Source: an uncultured Clostridium sp.
Lineage (GTDB): Bacteria > Bacillota > Clostridia > TANB77 > CAG-508
Assembly: GCA_900555085.1 (NCBI GenBank)
Contig: USJU01000041.1
Location: forward strand, 1-12,444
DNA length: 12,444 nt
Direction: 5' to 3'
How positions within the stretch are numbered: the stretch's first letter is position 1; each line of letters begins with the position of its first letter. This document shows positions 7,103 to 12,444 of this stretch, in pieces. The notes under the pieces are model-generated. The model was not told the origin of the DNA. It did not search any database and saw only the letters and a list, made by a program, of their open reading frames with translations. The position numbers and the translations under genes are program-made.

Positions 7103-7131
7103 ATAAAAATTAGGCGACCATTGGTCGCCTT
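7103..7131 (-). terminator. Terminator after clpX
   Basis: On the minus strand AGGCGACC, loop AAT, GGTCGCCT form an 8-bp GC-rich stem followed by AATTTTTATG, about 45 nt beyond the clpX stop. The stem is strikingly GC-rich for this region and its arm shares TTAGGCGACC with the leader of the pilin/FGE-fold gene near 6165, so it may derive from a repeated palindrome. Confidence 0.75.
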
Positions 7132-7176
7132 CTGCAATATTTGTATCGTTCAAAATAAATTTATAAATGCAAATTT

Positions 7177-8481
7177 TTATGCTGATTCGTTATTTTTTAT
7201 TTTTGTCTTTGCTTTTTCGTTTTTTTCTTCATTTTTTAATACTATTATTGGTTTGTCTATTCCTTCTACTGTATTTTTTGTTATTATACATTTTTCTATT
7301 TGTGGATTTGAAGGTATTTCGTACATTATATCTCTCATTATGTCTTCTATTATTGAACGTAATCCTCTGGCTCCTGTTTTTCTTTCTATTGCCTTATTTA
7401 CTATTGCTTCTAAAGAATCTTGTTCAAATTCTAGTTCTACATCGTCTAGTTTGAATAACTTTTTATATTGTTTTACTAATGCATTTTTTGGCTTTGTTAC
7501 AATGTCTATTAATGCTTGTTTGTCTAATTCGTTTAGTGTTGCTATTATTGGCAATCTTCCTACAAATTCAGGTATTAACCCAAATTTTAATAAGTCTTGT
7601 GGTAGCATTTCTTTAAATACTTCTGCTCTATTTTTTTCTGTTTTATCTTGTATTTGTGCTCCAAATCCTATTGTTTTTTTGCCAGTTCTTTGTTCTATTA
7701 TTTTTTCTAATCCCTCAAAGGCTCCACCGCATATAAATAATATGTTTTCTGTGTTTATTTGTAATAGTTCTTGATGTGGATGTTTTCTTCCTCCTTGTGG
7801 TGGTACAGATGCTGTTGTTCCTTCTACAATTTTTAGTAATGCTTGTTGTACACCTTCTCCACTAACATCTCTTGTAATTGAAGGATTTTCGCTTTTCCTT
7901 GATATTTTATCAATTTCATCTATATATATTATTCCACGTTCTGCTTTTTCAATATCATAGTCTGCTGCTTGAATTAATTTTAGTAAAATATTTTCAACGT
8001 CTTCTCCTACATATCCTGCTTCTGTAAGTGTTGTTGCATCTGCTATTGCAAATGGAACATTTAATATTTTAGCAAGTGTTTGTGCAAGTAGCGTTTTTCC
8101 ACATCCTGTTGGTCCTAATAGCAAAATATTGCTTTTTTGTATTTCTACATCATCTTTTTTATTTTTGTTGTTTTGTAAACTTTTAATTCTTTTGTAGTGA
8201 TTATACACTGCAACAGATAATGTTTTTTTTGCTTCTTCTTGGCCTATTACATATTCATCTAAAACATCTTTTATTTCTTTTGGTGTTGGTACTGTTTCGT
8301 TATTTATTGTATATTTTTCGTCGTCTTCATCCTCGTATATATCATTTTCTACTATATTTGAACAAACATCTATGCATTCGTTACAAATATATACTCCAGG
8401 ACCTGCAACTATTCTTTCTACTTCATCTTGCATTTTTCCGCAAAATGAGCATTTTACGTTGCTAGTACTCTTCTTTGCCAT
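7177..8481 (-). CDS. clpX: ATP-dependent Clp protease ATP-binding subunit ClpX
   Basis: ClpX is a hexameric AAA+ unfoldase that recognises tagged or damaged proteins and threads them into ClpP in the cytoplasm. The 434-residue length is normal. The N-terminal C4 zinc domain has Cys11, Cys14, Cys33 and Cys36. Walker A is GPTGCGKT (123-130) and Walker B is IIYIDEID (184-191). The pore loop is GYVG (156-159) and the RKH loop is at 232-234. The ClpP-docking IGF tripeptide is at 271-273, the arginine finger lies in EFVGRL (305-310), and sensor 2 is in GARGLRS (370-376). The last 20 residues are a basic, low-complexity tail. AAAAGGAGAG precedes the ATG. clpX lies 23 nt after clpP in the usual tig-clpP-clpX order and ends before a hairpin terminator. 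All key residues are present. Confidence 0.98.
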   Translation of the reverse strand: MAKKSTSNVKCSFCGKMQDEVERIVAGPGVYICNECIDVCSNIVENDIYEDEDDEKYTINNETVPTPKEIKDVLDEYVIGQEEAKKTLSVAVYNHYKRIKSLQNNKNKKDDVEIQKSNILLLGPTGCGKTLLAQTLAKILNVPFAIADATTLTEAGYVGEDVENILLKLIQAADYDIEKAERGIIYIDEIDKISRKSENPSITRDVSGEGVQQALLKIVEGTTASVPPQGGRKHPHQELLQINTENILFICGGAFEGLEKIIEQRTGKKTIGFGAQIQDKTEKNRAEVFKEMLPQDLLKFGLIPEFVGRLPIIATLNELDKQALIDIVTKPKNALVKQYKKLFKLDDVELEFEQDSLEAIVNKAIERKTGARGLRSIIEDIMRDIMYEIPSNPQIEKCIITKNTVEGIDKPIIVLKNEEKNEKAKTKIKNNESA

Positions 8482-8504
8482 TATTACACTCTCCTTTTAA
8501 GGTT

Positions 8505-9110
8505 TTATATTCTTTTTTCCATTATTCCATCTATTAATCCATATTTTAGAGCTTCTTCAGCTGTCATGTAGTTGTCTCTTTCTGTATCTTTTTGAATTGT
8601 TTCTAAGCTTTGACCTGTTCTATCACTTAATAATTTGTTTAATTTTTCTCTTGTTTTTACCATATGGTCTGCATGAATTTTTATTTCTGTTGTTTGCCCT
8701 GAAAGTCCTCCACCTGCTATTAATGGTTGGTGAATTAATATTTCTGCATTTGGTGTTGCATATCTTTTTCCTTTTTCTCCTGATGCTAATAATACTGCTC
8801 CCATACTTGCTGCCATTCCAACACATATAGTTGAAACAGGACATTTTATATAATTCATTGTGTCTACAATTCCCATTCCATCTGTAATTGATCCTCCTGG
8901 ACTATTTATATATAAGAATATTTCTTTTTCTGGGTCTTCTGATTCTAAGAATAATAATTGTGCTATTACTAAACTTGCTGTTGTTGCATCTACTTGTTCT
9001 CCTAAAAAAATTATTCTATCTTTTAATAATCTTGAGAATATATCATATGATCTTTCCCCTTTACTTGTTTGTTCTACAACATAAGGTACTAAACTATTTT
9101 TTTCTAACAT
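8505..9110 (-). CDS. clpP: ATP-dependent Clp protease proteolytic subunit ClpP
   Basis: ClpP forms the tetradecameric serine-protease chamber that works with ClpX, and with ClpC or ClpA partners, in the cytoplasm. The 201 residues match the family. The catalytic triad is Ser102 in GMAASMGA, His127 in EILIHQPL and Asp179 in DTERDNYM. Other family motifs are INSPGGS (68-74) and YGLIDGI near the C-terminus. The loop after the catalytic His (PLIAGGGLSGQT) is three residues longer than in E. coli ClpP (PLGGYQGQA), so the His-Asp spacing is 52 rather than 49. The ATG at 9110 has AAAAAGGAGGAAAA directly upstream. The gene lies about 115 nt beyond tig, after a terminator, with clpX 23 nt downstream. 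I find no clear promoter in the 40 nt before it, so some read-through from tig is likely. Confidence 0.98.
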   Translation of the reverse strand: MLEKNSLVPYVVEQTSKGERSYDIFSRLLKDRIIFLGEQVDATTASLVIAQLLFLESEDPEKEIFLYINSPGGSITDGMGIVDTMNYIKCPVSTICVGMAASMGAVLLASGEKGKRYATPNAEILIHQPLIAGGGLSGQTTEIKIHADHMVKTREKLNKLLSDRTGQSLETIQKDTERDNYMTAEEALKYGLIDGIMEKRI

Positions 9111-9151
9111 AATTTTTCCTCCTTTTTAGTTTAGAATTTTTATAGTTTTAT

Positions 9152-9211
9152 AAAAAAGGGTCGTAAAACTATTGAATATATTTTTATATTCTTAATTTTT
9201 TATACGACCCC
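9152..9211 (-). terminator. Nested-hairpin terminator between tig and clpP
   Basis: On the minus strand GGGTCGTA (9210-9203) pairs with TACGACCC (9165-9158), followed at once by TTTTTT. The 37-nt interval contains a second perfect hairpin, GAATATA / TATATTC around AAAA (9191-9174). It starts 17 nt after the tig stop. A long, nested terminator placed inside a conserved operon suggests partial termination or an RNA-processing site that sets the tig to clpP ratio. Confidence 0.75.
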
Positions 9212-9227
9212 TACGATTTTTATTTTC

Positions 9228-10511
9228 TTATTTTATTTTTGCATTTTTTACTATAAATTCTATTGTTTTTTCTGTTTTTAAGTTTTCTTTTAAATAATTT
9301 CTTAAAGATTCATTTGATTTTAATTCGTCTTCTGTTTTTCCGTAGTTTTCAGCCATTTCTTTGATTTTTTCGTCTACTTCTTTATCGTCAGCTTCAATTT
9401 TTTCTTCATTAGCTACTGCTTCAATTACTAATCTAGATTTAACAGCATCTTTAGCTTGGTCTTCATATTCTTTTCTGAATTCTTCTTTAGTTTTACCTAT
9501 CATTTGTAGGTACATATCTAAAGTTAATCCTTGATATTGCATTCTTTGTTCCATATCTTTTTCCATATGGTCAATTTCTGTTTCTATCATTCCTGATGGA
9601 ATGTCTATTTCAGTATTGTCGCAAACAGCTTTTATAGCTGCTTCTTCTGTTTCATATTTTGCTTTTTGCTCGTTTTCTTTTTCTAATTTTTCTTTAATGC
9701 TTTCTTTTAATTCTTTTAATGTATCAAATTCGCTAACATCTTTAGCAAATTCATCATCTAATTCTGGTAATTCTTTTTTCTTTATTTCATGTAATTTAAC
9801 TTTAAATGTTGCATCTTTTCCAGCTAATTCTTTAGAGAAATATTCTTCTGGGAATTTAACATTTATGTCTTTTTCTTCGTCTATTTTCATTCCTATTATT
9901 TGGTCTTCAAATCCTGGAATAAATGTGTTACTTCCTATTGTTAATTCATGACCTTCTGCTTTTCCACCTTCAAAAGCTTTACCATCAACAAATCCTTCAA
10001 AATCTATAACAGTAATGTCTCCGTTTTCAACGGCTCTATCATCAACTGTTACCATTCTTGAATTTCTTTCTTGCATATGTCCTAATTCATGGTTTATATC
10101 TTCGTCAGATACATTATACTCTACTTTTTTGATTTCTATACCTTTATATTTTCCTGGTTTTACTTCTGGTTTTGTTTGAACAACAGCTGTAAATATTAAG
10201 TCTTGTCCTTTTCCTATTTGTTTAACATCTAGGTCTGGATAACTTACTGCTGTAATGTTGCTTTCTCTTAATTCTTTGTCATATACTTCTTGTAATATTT
10301 CATTGAAAGTATCTTCATAGAAAATTTCTTTTCCATAATATCTTTCTATTATATTCATTGGTGCTTTACCTTTTCTGAAACCTGGTATATTAAAATATTT
10401 AACTGTTTTGAAATATACTTTTTTCATTGTTTCATCAAACTTTTGTGCTTCTACTGTAAATTCTAATTTTAATTCATTTTTGTTATCTGTTTTTTCAACT
10501 TTAATACTCAT
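9228..10511 (-). CDS. tig: Trigger factor, ribosome-associated chaperone and peptidyl-prolyl isomerase
   Basis: Trigger factor binds the ribosome at the exit tunnel, shields nascent chains and has FKBP-type prolyl isomerase activity. The 427-residue length is typical. The N-terminal ribosome-binding domain carries GFRKGKAP (44-51). The FKBP domain (about 160-245) shows VIDFEGFVDG, the GHELTIGSNTFIPGFEDQ stretch and the IGMK segment. The charged helical C-terminal chaperone domain starts at about 250 and contains AKDVSEFDTLKELK and, later, QYQGLTLDMYLQ. The ATG at 10511 has a modest AAAGGATT ribosome site. A near-perfect promoter with an extended -10 lies at 10552-10579. The usual clostridial order tig, clpP, clpX is kept, with a hairpin terminator after tig. 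All domains are intact. Confidence 0.97.
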   Translation of the reverse strand: MSIKVEKTDNKNELKLEFTVEAQKFDETMKKVYFKTVKYFNIPGFRKGKAPMNIIERYYGKEIFYEDTFNEILQEVYDKELRESNITAVSYPDLDVKQIGKGQDLIFTAVVQTKPEVKPGKYKGIEIKKVEYNVSDEDINHELGHMQERNSRMVTVDDRAVENGDITVIDFEGFVDGKAFEGGKAEGHELTIGSNTFIPGFEDQIIGMKIDEEKDINVKFPEEYFSKELAGKDATFKVKLHEIKKKELPELDDEFAKDVSEFDTLKELKESIKEKLEKENEQKAKYETEEAAIKAVCDNTEIDIPSGMIETEIDHMEKDMEQRMQYQGLTLDMYLQMIGKTKEEFRKEYEDQAKDAVKSRLVIEAVANEEKIEADDKEVDEKIKEMAENYGKTEDELKSNESLRNYLKENLKTEKTIEFIVKNAKIK

Positions 10512-10551
10512 TTTTTATTCAATCCTTTCACGTTTTATAATAAGCTTTTAC

Positions 10552-10579
10552 ATTATATCACAAATTCCTCAATTTGCAA
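10552..10579 (-). promoter_or_regulatory. Promoter of tig
   Basis: On the minus strand: TTGCAA (10579-10574), a 16-nt spacer, perfect TATAAT (10557-10552), with TGA directly before the -10 (extended -10). It gives a leader of about 35 nt. It stands back to back with the M14 peptidase promoter, their -35 boxes being 27 nt apart. Confidence 0.75.
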
Positions 10580-10606
10580 GGATTTTATAAAATTAATTGC
10601 CAAATA

Positions 10607-10635
10607 TTGTATTTTTATTTCTTGAAGAATATAAT
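10607..10635 (+). promoter_or_regulatory. Promoter of the M14 peptidase gene
   Basis: TTGTAT (10607-10612), a 17-nt spacer, and a perfect TATAAT (10630-10635). The predicted RNA start near 10642 supports the peptidase start at 10670 and excludes the upstream in-frame ATG at 10574. Confidence 0.7.
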
Positions 10636-10669
10636 TAAAGTTTTAGCATATATTTATTTAGGTGATTTT

Positions 10670-11593
10670 ATGGATGAAAATATTGTAAACACAAACCAAT
10701 TATATACATCAACCTTACTTGCACAAGACATTTATTATTTAAACATTAAATATCCTTTTTTAAATATTCAAACAATTGGTGATAGTGTTCTTGGAAAACC
10801 TATTTCTTGTATAAGACTTGGCAAGGGTTCTAAAACTGTTTTCTATTCTGGTGCTATTCATGCTAACGAATGGATAACATCTTTAGTTTTAATGAAGTTT
10901 GTTGAAGATTATTGCAAAGCATATGTAAATAATACCAAAATATTTGGTTATGACGCTAAATATTTATTTCAAAATGTTTCTATTTTTATCGCTCCTATGA
11001 TTAATCCAGATGGTGTTGATTTAATTAATGGAAACTTACCTAATACATCTTCCTCTTTTCTTCAAGCAAGACGTATTGCAGGTAATTATCCTGAAATTAG
11101 TTTTCCAGATGGTTGGAAAGCAAATATAAATGGCGTGGACTTAAATTTACAGTTTCCTGCTGGCTGGGAAAGAGCAAAAGAAATAAAATATGAACAAGGC
11201 TTTACTTCCCCAGCACCAAGAGATTTTGTAGGTTTTGGACCTTTAACCGAACCAGAAGCTCTTGCTTTATATAATTTTACATTAAGACATAATTTTAATT
11301 TAATACTTGCATACCATTCACAGGGAAAGGTAATTTATTGGAAATATGACGGATTTAATCCTGCAAATGCTGAAGCTATTGGAAAAAGATTTAGCCAAGT
11401 TAGTGGTTATACTTTAGAAACAACGCCACCTGAATCTACCTATGCAGGTTATAAAGATTGGTTTATTCAAACTTATAGCAAGCCTGGTTATACCATTGAA
11501 GTAGGAGAAGGAATCAGTCCTTTGCCATTGTCTCAATTTAATGAAATATATAATGATAATATTGGCATTTTAGTTTTAGGTGGAATATTATAA
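10670..11593 (+). CDS. M14-family zinc carboxypeptidase, gamma-D-glutamyl-L-diamino acid endopeptidase type
   Basis: Predicted zinc peptidase cutting the gamma-D-Glu to diamino acid bond in peptidoglycan peptides, as the ENP1-type enzymes of spore formers do. From the ATG at 10670 (AGGTGA ribosome site 5 nt upstream) the product has 307 residues. Zinc ligands are His64 and Glu67 in GAIHANEW and His216 in AYHSQG. The catalytic Glu277 lies in YTIEVGEG, with NPDG at 112-115. The stretches INGVDLNLQFPAGWE (153-167), PAPRDFVG and AGYKDWFIQ match the clostridial branch; the NRN of classical M14 enzymes reads NLQ here. There is no signal peptide and no LysM or other wall-binding domain, so it probably acts in the cytoplasm on imported muropeptides or in the forespore. 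An ATG at 10574 would add 32 residues but lies upstream of the promoter. A strong terminator follows. Confidence 0.88.
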   Translation: MDENIVNTNQLYTSTLLAQDIYYLNIKYPFLNIQTIGDSVLGKPISCIRLGKGSKTVFYSGAIHANEWITSLVLMKFVEDYCKAYVNNTKIFGYDAKYLFQNVSIFIAPMINPDGVDLINGNLPNTSSSFLQARRIAGNYPEISFPDGWKANINGVDLNLQFPAGWERAKEIKYEQGFTSPAPRDFVGFGPLTEPEALALYNFTLRHNFNLILAYHSQGKVIYWKYDGFNPANAEAIGKRFSQVSGYTLETTPPESTYAGYKDWFIQTYSKPGYTIEVGEGISPLPLSQFNEIYNDNIGILVLGGIL

Positions 11594-11641
11594 AAAATTT
11601 AATTACTACAAAAATATATTTTTTTACTTTTATTTATATTT

Positions 11642-11676
11642 AAAAAATTAGCCTATTCAATATAGGCTAATTTTTT
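11642..11676. terminator. Bidirectional terminator after the M14 peptidase gene
   Basis: AAAAAATTAGCCTAT (11642-11656) and ATAGGCTAATTTTTT (11662-11676) are perfect inverted repeats around TCAAT. Each strand has a stem followed by six T. On the + strand it ends the peptidase transcript 49 nt after its stop; on the minus strand it would end the RNA candidate to its right. Confidence 0.85.
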
Positions 11677-11845
11677 AATGAATGTTCCTCAATAATTTGT
11701 ATTATATACCTCGGTAGTTGCTATCGGTTAATAGTTTTTTACAAATTATAATTTGTCACATAGGCATTTCAGCTTCTCTGTTATCCAACCGAGTAAAATT
11801 AAACCGAGCTAAAGTAGCATTATTACTAATATAAATCTTCGTCAA
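11642..11845 (-). ncRNA. Candidate structured non-coding RNA, family not recognised
   Basis: The gene-free interval contains three pairs of complementary arms. In + coordinates CTCGGT (11710-11715) pairs with ACCGAG (11803-11808), TCGGTT (11724-11729) with AACCGA (11787-11792), and TGCTA (11719-11723) with TAGCA (11815-11819). The first two are nested. The third stacks directly on the second but crosses the first, which is the geometry of an RNA pseudoknot. Inside lies a perfect 16-nt palindrome, ACAAATTATAATTTGT (11741-11756). Read on the minus strand, a weak TTGACG box (11845-11840) precedes the arms and a strong terminator (11676-11642) follows, giving an RNA of about 180 nt. The + strand is also possible, ending at 11960-11989. 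I matched it to no riboswitch, 6S, SRP, tmRNA or RNase P signature. It precedes no gene in its own direction, which argues for a stand-alone RNA. Strand and ends are inference. Confidence 0.4.
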
Positions 11846-11959
11846 CACAAACTTACCATTATTTGCTTTTTTTCTAAATTATTCAATTAATTATATTATA
11901 TAATTGTGTTTATATTGTGAATTTTTATCCTAACTTAAAACATAAGACTTTCCTACAAT
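11846..11959. other. AT-rich gene-free stretch with no feature seen
   Basis: Very AT-rich sequence between the RNA candidate and the next terminator. I see no coding frame with a ribosome site, no convincing promoter and no repeat of note. It may hold promoter elements for the RNA candidate that are too AT-rich to single out by eye. Confidence 0.4.
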
Positions 11960-11989
11960 AAAAGTGGCTACATTTGTAACCACTTTTTT
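11960..11989. terminator. Bidirectional terminator after the small unknown gene
   Basis: AAAAGTGGCTAC (11960-11971) and GTAACCACTTTT (11976-11987) form a 12-bp stem with one mismatch on the + strand (C-A) that becomes a G-U pair on the minus strand, loop of 4. TTTT follows on both strands. It lies 33 nt beyond the stop of the minus-strand gene at 12023 and would also end any + strand RNA from the interval to its left. Confidence 0.75.
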
Positions 11990-12022
11990 CTTGCTTTAAA
12001 TCATATCTAGCATGAATATCTT

Positions 12023-12331
12023 TTAAAGAAGTCCTAATTCATCTTCAACAATATTACATACAGTCGTTAAAATGCATCTAATTCCCTGCTCTTCTGTAAT
12101 ATAACCTTGTTTAACTTTTTTGTTAATTTTACGTTTCAGCCTACCTATTTCATTGTAACCAACAAATATCGAATTTTTGACACCTATATATGTATCCGCA
12201 GTATACATAGTTCTTCCTGACCGTAGTATATACACTGGATATTCTAAGTCTTCCATATAAACTCTTGCTACAATCTCTCCTCCTCCATATACATCTTTTT
12301 CTGGGTATAAAACTCTTTTTATCTTTTTCAT
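12023..12331 (-). CDS. Small protein of unknown function (102 aa)
   Basis: I do not recognise this family. The product is 102 residues, soluble and basic in its first two thirds. Residues 1-55 look like a beta-rich fold (RVLYPEKDVYGGGEIVARVY, then YPVYILRSGRTMYTADTYIG). Residues 60-102 look helical (NEIGRLKRKINKKVKQGYIT, then EQGIRCILTTVCNIVEDELG). There is no signal peptide, membrane segment or metal site. It looks like a real gene: a strong AAGGAGG ribosome site 6 nt before the ATG, a good promoter upstream and a terminator 33 nt after the stop, so it forms a one-gene transcription unit. A perfect palindrome lies between promoter and ribosome site. A small regulator or an accessory protein of a mobile element would fit, but nothing in the sequence decides this. 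Confidence 0.75.
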   Translation of the reverse strand: MKKIKRVLYPEKDVYGGGEIVARVYMEDLEYPVYILRSGRTMYTADTYIGVKNSIFVGYNEIGRLKRKINKKVKQGYITEEQGIRCILTTVCNIVEDELGLL

Positions 12332-12342
12332 GCTTTACCTCC

Positions 12343-12356
12343 TTGTCAATTGACAA
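12343..12356. promoter_or_regulatory. Perfect palindrome in the leader of the small unknown gene
   Basis: TTGTCAATTGACAA, a 14-nt perfect inverted repeat, sits immediately upstream of the AGGAGG ribosome site and downstream of the -10. Its position suits an operator for a dimeric repressor, possibly autoregulation, or a weak 5-bp hairpin beside the ribosome site. The repressor is not known. Confidence 0.45.
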
Positions 12357-12388
12357 CTAAGTTTACCTGTTACATTTTTAATGTTCTT

Positions 12389-12417
12389 ATATTAACATAA
12401 TAAAATATTTTTTTCAA
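12389..12417 (-). promoter_or_regulatory. Promoter of the small unknown gene
   Basis: On the minus strand: TTGAAA (12417-12412), a 17-nt spacer, TAATAT (12394-12389). Four of six and four of six positions match the sigma-A consensus with ideal spacing. The leader to the ATG at 12331 would be about 50 nt. Confidence 0.6.
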
Positions 12418-12444
12418 TATTTTCAATAAATTTTTATATAAAAT

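Noticed and set aside
10574..10669. Upstream ATG at 10574 as start of the M14 peptidase
   Set aside because: It lies ahead of the predicted promoter and the extra residues do not resemble the family; AGGTGA marks the ATG at 10670.
11700..11830. tRNA, 6S RNA, SRP RNA, tmRNA or a known riboswitch
   Set aside because: No T-loop, no SRP GGAAG-type apical sequence, no tmRNA start or tag, no long rod with central bubble, and no recognised aptamer core; left as an unassigned RNA candidate.
12150..12356. Alternative minus-strand frame overlapping the small unknown gene
   Set aside because: Its ATG lies on the palindrome ahead of the ribosome site and the GGAGG is placed for the ATG at 12331.
1..12444. 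CRISPR array, insertion sequence, prophage or integrative element
   Set aside because: No regularly spaced repeats, transposase, integrase, target-site duplication or phage gene was seen.

Overview
The window is very AT-rich with dense, short-spaced genes, Shine-Dalgarno sequences close to GGAGG and U-tailed hairpin terminators. Gene content (murB-yvcK, tig-clpP-clpX, prepilin-like proteins with a 'TLIALIITIIVLLILAG'-type anchor, a clostridial M14 gamma-D-glutamyl endopeptidase) points to a low-GC Firmicute of class Clostridia, probably an uncultured gut lineage. This assignment is inference from gene families and composition. TGA is used as a stop, so the standard bacterial code fits.

Layout. 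Bases 1 to about 55 look foreign: on the + strand they encode a piece of PTS enzyme I (ptsI), fused without a gap to a truncated minus-strand glycogen debranching enzyme gene. From 4711 down to the left edge, all on the minus strand, runs an apparent operon: a small pseudopilin, murB, a membrane-anchored YvcK-family protein, and the debranching enzyme, with gaps of 11 to 29 nt behind a good promoter at 4743-4771. Next comes a frameshifted gene (6233-4912) coding for a prepilin-like anchor fused to an FGE-sulfatase/C-type-lectin-fold domain, with its own promoter and terminator. Then a CTP-dependent diacylglycerol/polyprenol kinase-type membrane protein (7019-6369). The protein quality-control cluster tig, clpP, clpX follows (10511 to 7177, read leftwards), with a terminator after tig and another after clpX. 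A divergent promoter pair at 10552-10635 serves tig leftwards and a cytoplasmic-looking M14 peptidase rightwards (10670-11593).

The right end (11594-12444) has a 429-nt gene-free stretch between the M14 gene and a small unknown protein (12331-12023). It holds two bidirectional hairpin terminators, and between them a segment with three mutually compatible complementary arms that would form a pseudoknotted RNA. I match it to no RNA family I know; it is the best candidate for something undescribed.

Functionally, the left operon joins cell-wall precursor synthesis (MurB), a carbon/cell-wall regulator (YvcK) and glycogen breakdown. The middle encodes ribosome-associated folding and ClpXP proteolysis. 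The pilin-like genes suggest surface structures or adhesins. No CRISPR array, tRNA, rRNA, transposase or integrase was seen.
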